Origin: Bacillota bacterium
GTDB lineage: Bacteria > Bacillota > Clostridia > Christensenellales > Pumilibacteraceae
Direction of reading: 5' to 3'
DNA length: 64,000 nucleotides
Assembly: GCA_009777485.1 (NCBI GenBank)
Contig: WRLT01000002.1
Span: forward strand, 62,001-126,000
The notes beneath the pieces were generated by a model. It saw only the letters and a program-made list of their open reading frames with translations. It was not told where the DNA came from and searched no databases. Positions 15,638-22,973 of the stretch are shown here, piece after piece. Within the stretch, counting starts at the first letter, position 1. Each line of letters starts with the position of its first letter. A program made the translations under genes and the position numbers.

Positions 15638-17161
15638 CTAAATTAAACTTTCGCCGTCCATTTCGGGCGGCTTTTTTAAGCCCATAATTTTTAACAGGGT
15701 AGGGGCAACGTCCGAAAGACTGCCGTTTTTGCGGATTTTTTTGTTAGAGTTTTCAAAATTCTTGCCTACGATAATCAGCGGCACGGGGTTGGTGGTGTGC
15801 GCGGTGCTGGGCGAACCGCCGGGGAACAGCATTACTTCGGCGTTGCCGTGGTCGGCGGTTAAAATCATATTGCCGCCCAAAGCAAGAATTTTTTCGGCAA
15901 CGCGCCCCACGCATTCGTCCACCGTTTTCACGGCCTTTTCCGCCGCGTTTAAAACGCCCGTATGGCCTACCATGTCGCAGTTGGCAAAATTTAAGATTAA
16001 AACATCTACCTCTCCGATTTGTTCTAACGCCTTTTCGGCAACCTCATACGCGCTCATTTCGGGCTGTAAATCGTAAGTGGCAACTTTGGGGCTTGCTACC
16101 AACACGCGCCTTTCGCCGCTGTTAGGCTCCTCTACACCGCCGTTAAAAAAGAAGGTAACGTGCGCATACTTTTCGGTTTCGGCAACCCGCGCCTGCGTTA
16201 AGTTATTTTTAGCAAGGTATTCGCCTAAGGTGTTAGTTATTTCTTTGGGCGCGAACGCGGTATAAATGCCGCTTTTAAAGGCTTCGTCATACTGCGTCAT
16301 GCCCGCGTAAAAAATTTCTTTTTTGCCATTTTCGCGCACAAATTCAGCAAAATCGTCCTCTATAACCGCGCGGGAAATTTCACGGGCGCGGTCCGAACGG
16401 AAGTTATAAAAAATAACCGAATCGCCGTTTTGCACACCCTTATATTCGCCGATAATCGAAGGCTTTATAAATTCGTCGAATACGCCGTTTGCATACGATG
16501 CCGCTACTGCGCTGTCGGCACACGAATAATGCGCGCCCTTGCCCTCAAACACGCCGTTGTAGCCTTTTTCTACGCGGTCCCAACGGTTGTCGCGGTCCAT
16601 ATAATAGTAGCGGCCGATAACAGTAGCCACTTTGCCCGCGCCTATTTCGGCGCATTTTTTTTCTACCTGCGCTATAAAGCTGCGCGCGGAGTCGGGGGCT
16701 ACGTCGCGCCCGTCCGTGATGCAATGAATATACACATTTTTAAGCTTTTGCGCTTTGCATAAGTGCACTAGCGCGTACATATGGTTTAAATGGCTATGTA
16801 CGCCGCCGTCCGAACACAGCCCCACTAAGTGCATGGCAGAACGGTTTTTTTGCACGTTTTTAACCGCGTCTAAAAAAACAGGATTTTTACTAAATTCGCC
16901 GTCGGCAATCGCTTTGTCGATGCGCGTGATATCTTGATACACTACGCGCCCCGCGCCCAAATTTAAATGCCCCACTTCGCTGTTGCCCATTTGACCTTCG
17001 GGCAAGCCCACGCTAAGCCCCGACGCCTCTATCAGCCCCGACGGATACGTTTTTTGCAACGCGTCAATATTCGGCGTACCCGCACTTTTAATAGCGTTTC
17101 CAAACGTTTCGGCCGAATACCCAAACCCGTCCATAATTACGATTGCCTGTGTCGGTTTCAT
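15638..17161 (-). CDS. gpmI: Phosphoglycerate mutase, cofactor-independent
   Basis: 507 residues, the usual iPGM length. It interconverts 3- and 2-phosphoglycerate in glycolysis, using two Mn ions. Visible are IMDGFGYS (metal Asp), GQMGNSEVGHLNLGAGRVVYQDITRID (phospho-Ser loop), HSHLNHMYALV, TDGRDVAPDSARSF, YYYMDRDNRWDRVEKGY, FYNFRSDRARE, NFANCDMVGHTG and TADHGNAE. It is last in the minus-strand operon mrnC-thyX-rlmB-tpiA-gpmI. A GGAGTTAA site precedes the ATG. Long hairpin B lies between tpiA and this gene. Confidence 0.96.
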   Translation of the reverse strand: MKPTQAIVIMDGFGYSAETFGNAIKSAGTPNIDALQKTYPSGLIEASGLSVGLPEGQMGNSEVGHLNLGAGRVVYQDITRIDKAIADGEFSKNPVFLDAVKNVQKNRSAMHLVGLCSDGGVHSHLNHMYALVHLCKAQKLKNVYIHCITDGRDVAPDSARSFIAQVEKKCAEIGAGKVATVIGRYYYMDRDNRWDRVEKGYNGVFEGKGAHYSCADSAVAASYANGVFDEFIKPSIIGEYKGVQNGDSVIFYNFRSDRAREISRAVIEDDFAEFVRENGKKEIFYAGMTQYDEAFKSGIYTAFAPKEITNTLGEYLAKNNLTQARVAETEKYAHVTFFFNGGVEEPNSGERRVLVASPKVATYDLQPEMSAYEVAEKALEQIGEVDVLILNFANCDMVGHTGVLNAAEKAVKTVDECVGRVAEKILALGGNMILTADHGNAEVMLFPGGSPSTAHTTNPVPLIIVGKNFENSNKKIRKNGSLSDVAPTLLKIMGLKKPPEMDGESLI

Positions 17162-17222
17162 AAATTAACTCCTGTGTTTTTTGAATGAAACGATAATAAC
17201 TTTTTTAGAACTTAACTTGCTT

Positions 17223-17385
17223 AGAACCTGCGGGGATAAGGAGCAATAGCGGATTTTCGAGGGATTTTTGTGTTAATCTGGGCGATTTTGACGCGGCCGT
17301 ACTAGCGGTACGGCAAGGAAAATTAGCACAGAGTAACGCAAAAAGACCCGAACAGACGCTGTTGAAACTTATCCCCGCAGGTTCT
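17223..17385 (-). repeat. Long snap-back hairpin B (GTAC apex) between tpiA and gpmI
   Basis: The perfect 18-bp outer arms AGAACCTGCGGGGATAAG (17223-17240) and its reverse complement (17368-17385) enclose about 127 bp that also pairs imperfectly. The apex is GCCGTAC-tagc-GGTACGGC. The 3' arm is the end of tpiA, including its stop codon, so the other arm is an inverted copy of the gene end. Confidence 0.8.
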
Positions 17386-18130
17386 TATACATAACCACGC
17401 GCGCAAAATCGGCGGCGTTTAAACTTGCTCCGCCTATTAAGCCGCCGTCTATGTCGGGCTGCGCCATAAGCTCGTCTGCGTTAGCGGCGTTCATGCTGCC
17501 GCCGTACTGAATGCGCAAAGCGTTTGCGTTTTGTGTGCCGTACAGCGATGTAAAAACGCCGCGAATGTAACTAACGGTATTTTGCGCGTCTTGCGGTGTG
17601 GCAGTTTTGCCCGTGCCGATTGCCCATACAGGCTCGTAGGCTAGGATAACGCTTTGCAAATCCGCCGCCGAAACACCCTTAAAGCCGTTTTCTATTTGCG
17701 CCTTTACCACTTTTTCGGTGATGCCGCCTTCGCGCTCGGCAAGTGTTTCGCCTACGCAAACAATCGCCTTTAAGCCCTTTCCTACAGCCGTGTTAAGCCG
17801 CTTGTTTACGCTTTCGTCCGTTTCACCAAAATACTGCCGCCGCTCGGAATGCCCGATAACCGCATATTTCGCGCCCGTTTCTATTAGCATATCCGCGCTG
17901 ATTTCTCCCGTGAACGCGCCTTTTTCTGCCCATGCAACGTTTTGCGCGCCTACGGCGATATTTGTACCTTTCGTTAAACGCACGGCCTCAAAAAGCGACG
18001 TAAACGGCACGCATACCACCACCTCGCACGCGGCGTCTTTTACCAGCGGAATAAGCTGATTTAACAGCGCGGAGGTTTGCGAAACGGTGTTGTTCATCTT
18101 CCAGTTTCCTGCAATAATCGGTTTTCTCAT
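17369..18130 (-). CDS. tpiA: Triosephosphate isomerase
   Basis: 253 residues, typical TIM barrel. Catalytic motifs: GNWKMNNT (Lys), GHSERRQYFGETD (His), AYEPVWAIGTGKTA (Glu), and phosphate-binding YGGSMNAANADELMAQPDIDGGLIGGASL. It interconverts DHAP and glyceraldehyde 3-phosphate. GGAGAAC is the ribosome site. Its last six codons form one arm of long hairpin B, so the mRNA end is predicted to be locked in a stem. Confidence 0.96.
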   Translation of the reverse strand: MRKPIIAGNWKMNNTVSQTSALLNQLIPLVKDAACEVVVCVPFTSLFEAVRLTKGTNIAVGAQNVAWAEKGAFTGEISADMLIETGAKYAVIGHSERRQYFGETDESVNKRLNTAVGKGLKAIVCVGETLAEREGGITEKVVKAQIENGFKGVSAADLQSVILAYEPVWAIGTGKTATPQDAQNTVSYIRGVFTSLYGTQNANALRIQYGGSMNAANADELMAQPDIDGGLIGGASLNAADFARVVMYKNLRG

Positions 18131-18153
18131 TTTTTATGTTCTCCTTAAAAATT

Positions 18154-18876
18154 TTAACGGTTTTTGCGTATATACTCATAAATCACAATGCCTGCCGCTA
18201 CGGAGGCGTTCAGCGAATTTACTTTGCCGAACATCGGGATAGAAACCGCGCCGTCGCATTTGGCGCGTGTCAGCTTTTTAACGCCTGCGCCCTCGCCGCC
18301 GATTACCAGTGCAACAGCCCCCGATAAATCGGTTTTATACAAGCTTTCGCCGCCCAAATCTGCCGCGTATACCCATACGCCGTTCTTTTTTAACGCGTCA
18401 ATTGCATCGTTGATGTTGGTTACCTTAGCCACCCGCATATGCGCCGCCGCGCCCGCAGAAACCTTAATAACCGTTTCGTTTACGCTTACCGCACGGTGTC
18501 GGGGAATCACCACGCCGTGAACGCCCGCGCACTCCGCCACGCGGAGTATACTGCCTAAATTATGCGGGTCTTCTACGCCGTCTAATAATACCAAAAGCGG
18601 TGCTTCGTTTTTTTGCTTAGCATACGATAAAATGTCGTCTATCTCACAATACTTAAAATCGGTTACTTCGGCAATAAAGCCTTGATGCTTTTTATTCGCG
18701 CTTTCGCGGTCTAACGCCTCTTTATCGCGGAAAAAGATTTTAATCCCGCGTGACTTAGCTTCGTCTATCAGTTTATTCGCCGCCGCGTCCTTTAAGCCCT
18801 TTTGCACCACTAAGCGGTCGATAGTGGTTTTTGCCGCGATAGCCTCCGCTACGGCGTTGCGTCCTTCAATTTTCAT
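18154..18876 (-). CDS. rlmB: 23S rRNA/tRNA 2'-O-ribose methyltransferase, SpoU (RlmB-like)
   Basis: 240 residues, SPOUT/TrmH class. An N-terminal substrate-binding domain (IEGRNAVAEAIAAKTTIDRLVVQKG) is followed by the knotted SAM domain with the three family motifs: LDGVEDPHNLGSILRVAECAGVHGVVIP, ALVIGGEGAGVKKLTRAKCD and VSIPMFGKVNSLNASVAAGIVIYEY. RlmB methylates G2251 of 23S rRNA in E. coli; the exact target here is assigned by family only. The ATG overlaps the thyX stop by 4 nt (ATGA), so the two are translationally coupled. Confidence 0.9.
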   Translation of the reverse strand: MKIEGRNAVAEAIAAKTTIDRLVVQKGLKDAAANKLIDEAKSRGIKIFFRDKEALDRESANKKHQGFIAEVTDFKYCEIDDILSYAKQKNEAPLLVLLDGVEDPHNLGSILRVAECAGVHGVVIPRHRAVSVNETVIKVSAGAAAHMRVAKVTNINDAIDALKKNGVWVYAADLGGESLYKTDLSGAVALVIGGEGAGVKKLTRAKCDGAVSIPMFGKVNSLNASVAAGIVIYEYIRKNR

Positions 18877-19592
18877 GCGTGCTCCTTTTTAAGCTGTTTC
18901 ATTTCTGCTTGCTTGCCGCAGCTTTTTTGCCCTTCGGGGCATTTTGCGGATAAGCACGCAGGGCCTGCATCTAAAAACATATTCGGCGCGACCTTTGCAA
19001 CGGCGCCTAGCATCTGCCACGCAATCGCCCGAATTTCCCACTGTGCGCGGGTGCAGCAACGCAGATTAAAAAAGTGCAGCAGCTCCCGCGCGTTCATGGT
19101 AAGCAGCAGGTTGGTTTCGCACGCGTTGGGCAGTACAAACCGCGCGTCCTCATTTGCGCTTTCGCTTTTTCCGCCTAACAACTGCTGCCATTCGGCATAC
19201 CATTCTGCCATAGTTTCCATTTGCTGCGTAAAGCGCGCCGTTTCTTTTTCGCCTAACGCCTCAATCGCGGGCGGCACAATATAGTTAAACGCGCTTTCCG
19301 ATACATACCGCTGACTGCGCACCGAAAAGCTTGCAATGCGGTGGCGCGTAATTTGCGCCAGCAGCGCGCGCGAAACGCCCGTCAGCGCAAACGTAAACGA
19401 CGCATGCTCAAACGTAGAAAGATGCCCCATGTTTTTTAACATGCGGATAAATTTGCCCGTATCGGACTGCGAAAGCTTTTTAGACAGTTCGGAGGGGTTA
19501 TCCTGGCTGTAACAAAGCTTTGCCGCAAGCGCGACGGTTTCTTCGGGATTTTGCGTGTAGCGGAGTAGCTCCGCCTTGCCGTTTACTTTCAT
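18873..19592 (-). CDS. thyX: FAD-dependent thymidylate synthase
   Basis: 239 residues. The ThyX motif RHR-X7-S is RHRIASFSVRSQRY, near residue 80. Also kept are FRMLKNMGHLSTFEHASFTF and RELLHFFNLRCCTRAQWEIR, which match the family. It makes dTMP from dUMP using methylene-THF with FAD and NADPH, so a ThyA/DHFR pair would not be needed. The C-terminus carries a cysteine-rich extension (ACLSAKCPEGQKSCGKQAE) as in many clostridial ThyX proteins. It overlaps mrnC upstream by 4 nt. Confidence 0.95.
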   Translation of the reverse strand: MKVNGKAELLRYTQNPEETVALAAKLCYSQDNPSELSKKLSQSDTGKFIRMLKNMGHLSTFEHASFTFALTGVSRALLAQITRHRIASFSVRSQRYVSESAFNYIVPPAIEALGEKETARFTQQMETMAEWYAEWQQLLGGKSESANEDARFVLPNACETNLLLTMNARELLHFFNLRCCTRAQWEIRAIAWQMLGAVAKVAPNMFLDAGPACLSAKCPEGQKSCGKQAEMKQLKKEHA

Positions 19593-19972
19593 ACTTCACC
19601 GTAACAGAGTTGTAAAATTTCGTCTAATCGGGCTTTTTGCCCCGTTAAATACAAATAGCCTAAAAGTGCTTCTAAGGCGGTGGCCTTTTTGTATTCGTCC
19701 AGCGTTGCGTTTTTAGCGCGGGAGGAAGTGTGCGCGTTGCGTGCGCGGCGCACAATATCGCGCTCGGCCTCCGTCAGCGTATCCTTTACCGCGTACAGCA
19801 TTTTGCATTGCGCGGCAGCATTTACAAAACCTTTAACTTTCGCGCTTAACGCGCCCGCTTTAAGGTCGTGCTTTTTAATCAGCCGTTCGCGTACATACAG
19901 CGTCCAAACGCCGTCGCCCGCAAGCGCCAACGCAAGAATATCCTTTTGCATCGCTTCGGTTTCGGATAGCAT
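19589..19972 (-). CDS. mrnC: Mini-ribonuclease III
   Basis: 127 residues from the chosen start. It is an RNase III catalytic domain without a dsRNA-binding domain: LALALAGDGVWTLYVRERLI (contains the catalytic Asp region), then DIVRRARNAHTSSRAKNATLDEYKKATALEALLGYLYLTG with the EALLGYLY signature. MrnC matures 23S rRNA in Bacillota. ATG 19972 is chosen because TTGACA-N18-TATACT ends exactly 6 nt before it; the ATG further upstream falls in the -35 box. It opens the operon with thyX, rlmB, tpiA and gpmI. Confidence 0.9.
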   Translation of the reverse strand: MLSETEAMQKDILALALAGDGVWTLYVRERLIKKHDLKAGALSAKVKGFVNAAAQCKMLYAVKDTLTEAERDIVRRARNAHTSSRAKNATLDEYKKATALEALLGYLYLTGQKARLDEILQLCYGEV

Positions 19973-19978
19973 AAGGGT

Positions 19979-20008
19979 AGTATAAACGAAACAAGGATTA
20001 CTTGTCAA
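19979..20008 (-). promoter_or_regulatory. Leaderless promoter of the mrnC-thyX-rlmB-tpiA-gpmI operon
   Basis: On the minus strand TTGACA (20008-20003), N18, TATACT (19984-19979), 6 nt, ATG 19972. It is one of the strongest leaderless cases in the window. Confidence 0.7.
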
Positions 20009-20058
20009 ACAAACAGCCGCGCAAATCGTTAAAATGAAAATAAATCTGAATTTTATTA

Positions 20059-20265
20059 TTAAATATCAATTTCGTTATTCGTAAGCTCTTCTATGGAAAT
20101 ATTAAACACTGCGGCAATTTTTCGCAGGGTAGCTATTTTGGGTTCGCAAAGATTCTGTTCCCATTTGCTTATCATAGAACTAGTACTGTTTACAAGCTCA
20201 CCTAGCTGTCGTGTTGTTAATTTTTTTTCCAAACGAAGTAGTTTGAGTTTTTCTCCGAATGTCAT
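20059..20265 (-). CDS. XRE regulator of divergent module copy 2
   Basis: 68 residues from ATG 20265: MTFGEKLKLLRLEKKLTTRQLGELVNSTSSMISKWEQNLCEPKIATLRKIAAVFNISIEELTNNEIDI. It aligns end to end with the regulator at 11026-11232. A longer frame from 20349 would add 28 residues that do not match and that overlap the operators. The recognition helix (STSSMISKWE) differs from copy 1 (TSRSSISRWE), in keeping with a different operator sequence. It is divergent from the cysteine-rich gene at 20414. Confidence 0.85.
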   Translation of the reverse strand: MTFGEKLKLLRLEKKLTTRQLGELVNSTSSMISKWEQNLCEPKIATLRKIAAVFNISIEELTNNEIDI

Positions 20266-20328
20266 GTGCGCAAGTATCTCCGAAAGGTTATATATACTAT
20301 TATATAACATATAAACGCAGAAATAGGG

Positions 20329-20376
20329 TTTGCGTAATTTTTTACGCAAAGTTTTTTGCGTAGAATATTACGCAAA
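20329..20376. promoter_or_regulatory. Tandem palindromic operators of module copy 2
   Basis: Site 1 is TTTGCGTAA-tttt-TTACGCAAA at 20329-20350, perfect. Site 2 is TTTGCGTA-gaatat-TACGCAAA at 20355-20376. Both are 22 bp and lie 26 bp apart centre to centre. A half-site CTTTGCGG follows at 20381. They sit just upstream of the -10 box of the cysteine-rich gene, which has no good -35. Confidence 0.75.
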
Positions 20377-20413
20377 GCAACTTTGCGGCATTTTATAGCG
20401 TATACTATACGGT

Positions 20414-20656
20414 ATGGAACAAATTTGTCAAAACTGTAAACGCCACATTCGTTATTATTTTAAGTTTGAAGAGGAGTACCGCGTAACCAATTACGGCGCG
20501 TGCACGCGCGGCGGCATAAAAAAGTGCGACGACACGTGCTATCTTTTTAAACCCAAAGAAACACCCGACCATATAACCGCACCACCGTACACACTCAAAG
20601 ACGATTTAATCGACCTAAAAGAACGACTAAACAACATTATCAAAGAGTTTAAGTAA
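20414..20656 (+). CDS. Small cysteine-rich protein of divergent module copy 2
   Basis: 80 residues: MEQICQNCKRHIRYYFKF...YGACTRGGIKKCDDTCYLFKPKETPDHITAPPYTLKDDLIDLKERLNNIIKEF. Cysteines C5, C8, C30, C38 and C42 are at the same places as in the copy at 11339. TATACT at 20401-20406 ends 7 nt before the ATG, so it is predicted leaderless. It is divergent from its XRE partner across two operators. The function is not known; the conserved cysteines and basic residues suggest a zinc-binding nucleic-acid or protein adaptor. Confidence 0.75.
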   Translation: MEQICQNCKRHIRYYFKFEEEYRVTNYGACTRGGIKKCDDTCYLFKPKETPDHITAPPYTLKDDLIDLKERLNNIIKEFK

Positions 20657-20689
20657 GTGCGAAGTAATATAGCCATAATTGCATTATAT

Positions 20690-20738
20690 ACCGCTTATAG
20701 CGGTTTGTCAACAAAAATACCGCTATAAGCAGTATAAT
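20690..20738 (+). promoter_or_regulatory. Two palindromic operators and -10 box of an XRE gene
   Basis: ACCGCT-tat-AGCGGT (20690-20704) is perfect. ACCGCT-ata-AGCaGT (20719-20733) is near-perfect and overlaps the -10 TATAAT (20733-20738). ATG 20745 follows 6 nt later. TTGTCA at 20705 lies between the operators but is 22 bp from the -10, so activity may be weak. Confidence 0.6.
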
Positions 20739-20744
20739 TTTACT

Positions 20745-20948
20745 ATGAATAAATTTTCTGAAAGATTAAGAGAAGTATTGCAAGGCAGCGGAATATCACA
20801 AATAGAACTAGCAAGAAAAATCAATATGTCGCAACAAATAATAAACGGATATTGCACAGGAAAGAGAGAACCCACGCTAAATGTTTTGTGCTTAATCTGT
20901 AAAACACTTAACGAAAGCTCAGATTATTTACTAGGACTGTCGGAATAG
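20745..20948 (+). CDS. Small XRE-family regulator
   Basis: 67 residues: MNKFSERLREVLQGSGISQIELARKINMSQQIINGYCTGKREPTLNVLCLICKTLNESSDYLLGLSE, a standard Cro/C1 helix-turn-helix. The in-frame codons before ATG 20745 overlap the operators, so the short form is preferred. It lies 88 nt downstream of cysteine-rich copy 2, but has its own promoter and operators and is probably self-regulated. Just after it an R1/R3 repeat cluster begins. Confidence 0.8.
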   Translation: MNKFSERLREVLQGSGISQIELARKINMSQQIINGYCTGKREPTLNVLCLICKTLNESSDYLLGLSE

Positions 20949-20968
20949 TTTTTAGCAACCTAACCGTT

Positions 20969-21017
20969 AAAAAATTCCCCTCTTGAGGGGTGGCAACGAA
21001 GTTGACGGGGTGGAAAG
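20969..21017 (+). repeat. R1 repeat, short form
   Basis: AAAAATTCCCCTCTTG then AGGGGTGG, variable hairpin CAAC-GAA-GTTG, then ACGGGGTGGAAAG. It is followed by CTTTTCCACCCCGTCC, a partial inverted copy. Confidence 0.85.
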
Positions 21018-21076
21018 GTGTTTGTCTTTTCCACCCCGTCCATAGCACACTACTCCGTCCCCCTGTGTTATAAACT

Positions 21077-21304
21077 TTTCTTTCCACCCCGCCCCTACGG
21101 GGCACCCCTCAAAGAGGGGAATTTTTTAACGGCAAATTTAATATAGTACAAACCCTATTTATTTATTTTACAGCCTTAATTGTGTTTTGGTTACTTTTTC
21201 AAAAAGTAACGAGTTGCGGGGGGATTGTTAAGGGGGACACAACCGCAAAGTCCCCCTAACCGCCCTTTTTTGTTACTTTTTTGGGGCGTTCCAAAAAAGT
21301 AAAT
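21077..21304 (-). repeat. Composite repeat: inverted R1 followed by R3
   Basis: 21077-21127 is a short R1 in inverted orientation (variable hairpin CCCC-GTA-GGGG). 21131-21304 is repeat R3, with GTTACTTTTTcaAAAAGTAAC and a second palindrome TTACTTTTTTGG-ggcgtt-CCAAAAAAGTAA. The same R3+R1 composite occurs in reverse at 38751-39016. The 20949-21306 gap holds no gene. Between the R1 copies, 21041-21066 matches 34197-34222. Confidence 0.8.
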
Positions 21305-21306
21305 CA

Positions 21307-21870
21307 CTACATACTCCTCCACTCGATGCCCGCGTCATCTACATATAGGTAGGGGATGGCATACGTGCGGGAAAAATGCTGTGCGTCGTCCTTTGCGGCC
21401 GCGCTTGTGCCGCGATTTAAGCACAGTATAACGTCCGCCTCGCGTGCCGCCTTTTGCCAATTTTCTTCTAGCAGGCAATCGGTGTCGATTAGCAATCCTA
21501 TTTTACCGCCGTCTGCGGCAAAAACCTTTAATTTGTCGGTAGTTTCATATTCGTCCGAAAGCGGGTTTTGCGTGCGGTCTGCAATATCAATTAACCGCCC
21601 CTTAAAGCAAACCGCCGCGCCGATATGCTTTAATCCAAACAGGTGTGTGCGCACAGGGCAAAATACCGCGCCGTTTGTTCTTGCCGAAAGCGCGGTAATG
21701 CGGCGGATGCACGCACCCGTTCCGTCTAACTCGTTTTCTAGGTTAACCTCGCAAAACGCATTAAACGAATGAACCATAATTTTATTGCGCCCAAGTTCGG
21801 GGCTGTCGGGGCAGAATTCACCTAAATTAACTATAAACTTAAATTTCCCGATTTCGGCAGAGGCAAACAT
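21307..21870 (-). CDS. Divergent nitrilase-superfamily (carbon-nitrogen hydrolase-like) protein
   Basis: 187 residues, shorter than the usual 260-300. The second half reads DKLKVFAADGGKIGLLIDTDCLLEENWQKAAREADVILCLNRG, like the nitrilase stretch around the nucleophile Cys (GxxICYDxxFPE...ADVIL). The N-terminal half, with the catalytic Glu, is hard to recognise. The Lys of the triad may be absent. It could be a degenerate or regulatory member; I cannot exclude another fold. It is divergent from the fatty-acid operon, but the distance does not prove co-regulation. Confidence 0.45.
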   Translation of the reverse strand: MFASAEIGKFKFIVNLGEFCPDSPELGRNKIMVHSFNAFCEVNLENELDGTGACIRRITALSARTNGAVFCPVRTHLFGLKHIGAAVCFKGRLIDIADRTQNPLSDEYETTDKLKVFAADGGKIGLLIDTDCLLEENWQKAAREADVILCLNRGTSAAAKDDAQHFSRTYAIPYLYVDDAGIEWRSM

Positions 21871-22010
21871 ATACTTTCATGGTATGCCGATTGTATTTTT
21901 TTTGCGACAGGGTATCTCTGCTTGTTCCTCATAAGCAGTTCAAAAGTAAATCGCGAAAAAAATCTGCCAAAAAGCTTAAAAAAAGTGAAAAATATTTTAA
22001 AAACCCTAAT

Positions 22011-22069
22011 AATTAGTTTGACAAACAAATTAAATAGCGGTATATTATAATTAGTTTGACAAACAAATT
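22011..22069 (+). promoter_or_regulatory. Promoter with two identical operators in front of degV-fabK-fabZ
   Basis: AATTAGTTTG-A-CAAACAAATT occurs at 22011-22031 and again at 22049-22069. The first copy contains the -35 TTGACA (22018-22023); N17 then leads to -10 TATATT (22041-22046). The second copy covers the start of transcription. The near-palindrome resembles sites of MarR-type fatty-acid regulators (FabT-like), which is an inference from sequence style and gene content. Confidence 0.7.
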
Positions 22070-22094
22070 AAATACAGAGAGGCATCAAGCACAT

Positions 22095-22973
22095 ATGGAT
22101 ACGGTATTATTCTGCGACAGCAACTGCGAAATTTGGTATGATTTAGCCGAACACTACAAGCTAAACGTTATTTACATGCCGTACAGTATCGACGGCAATG
22201 AATCGTTTTATGATTTAGGGCGCAACACCGACTTTAAAGAGTTTTACGCAAAAATCCGCAAGGGCAGTATTCCGCTTACCAGCGCGCTTAACGAATACAA
22301 TTATACGGAATATTTTGAACCGTTTTTAAAAGAGGGCAAGGATATACTGTATATTTCGTTTTCGCACAAGCTTAGCGCAACATTTGAGTCGATGAATAAA
22401 GCGATTGCGGCACTTAAAGAAAAATACCCTAAAAATGAAATTGTGTGCATAGATTCTAAAAACATTTCTATGGGCGCGGGTGCGGTGGTTTTAGAGGCGG
22501 CCAAGTATTTTGCGCAAGGCGGCGTAATAAAAGCCGATTTGATTAAAAAAATAGAACAGCTAAAAAGCAACGTGCGCACGCTGTTTGCGGTAGACGATTT
22601 GCACCACTTAAAGCGCGGCGGGCGCATCAGCGGCGCGGCGGCGGTGTTTGGCAGCTTGCTAGGCATAAAGCCGCTGCTAAAAATTACGCAGGAAGGCAAA
22701 ATAGAAAATTTCGCCAAAGCAAAAGGGCGCAAAAAATCTATGCTTATGCTGTTAGATAACGCAGAAAAAGCAGGCATTGACACCACTCAGCCCGTTTATA
22801 TGGTTGACGCAGACGCCCCCGACGCGCCCGTTTTTGCGCAGCTGTTCAGCGAACGCTTTACTAATGCGGCGCAGGTTTACCGTCAGCCCGTAGGCCCTGT
22901 TATCGGCACGCACTGCGGACCAGGTACGCTAGGGCTAATCTTTTTTACAAAAGAGGTTTCCGCGCATGAATAA
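22095..22973 (+). CDS. DegV family fatty-acid-binding protein
   Basis: 292 residues. MDTVLFCDSNCEIWYDLAEHYKLNVIYMPYSIDGNE starts the DegV fold. SGSIPLTS-type loop (KGSIPLTSALNEYNY), DSKNISMGAGAVVLEAAKYF and HHLKRGGRISGAAAVFGSLLGIKPLLKI follow. ATG 22095 is taken as start: the longer TTG start at 22056 lies inside the operator, and GAGAGG is upstream of 22095. It overlaps fabK by 8 nt, which ties it to fatty-acid synthesis; it may supply or sense fatty acids. It is the second DegV in the window. Confidence 0.9.
   Translation: MDTVLFCDSNCEIWYDLAEHYKLNVIYMPYSIDGNESFYDLGRNTDFKEFYAKIRKGSIPLTSALNEYNYTEYFEPFLKEGKDILYISFSHKLSATFESMNKAIAALKEKYPKNEIVCIDSKNISMGAGAVVLEAAKYFAQGGVIKADLIKKIEQLKSNVRTLFAVDDLHHLKRGGRISGAAAVFGSLLGIKPLLKITQEGKIENFAKAKGRKKSMLMLLDNAEKAGIDTTQPVYMVDADAPDAPVFAQLFSERFTNAAQVYRQPVGPVIGTHCGPGTLGLIFFTKEVSAHE

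Noticed and set aside
16430..16762. Open frames opposite gpmI, tpiA, rlmB and thyX
   Set aside because: They are shadows of strongly supported genes on the minus strand. None has a family motif or a ribosome site.
20969..21127. CRISPR array made of R1 copies
   Set aside because: R1 copies are scattered over the whole window, not regularly spaced, and differ inside; there are no spacers or cas genes.
21307..21870. A complete nitrilase/N-carbamoylputrescine amidase
   Set aside because: The protein is too short and the Glu and Lys of the catalytic triad cannot be identified, so only a loose family link is claimed.
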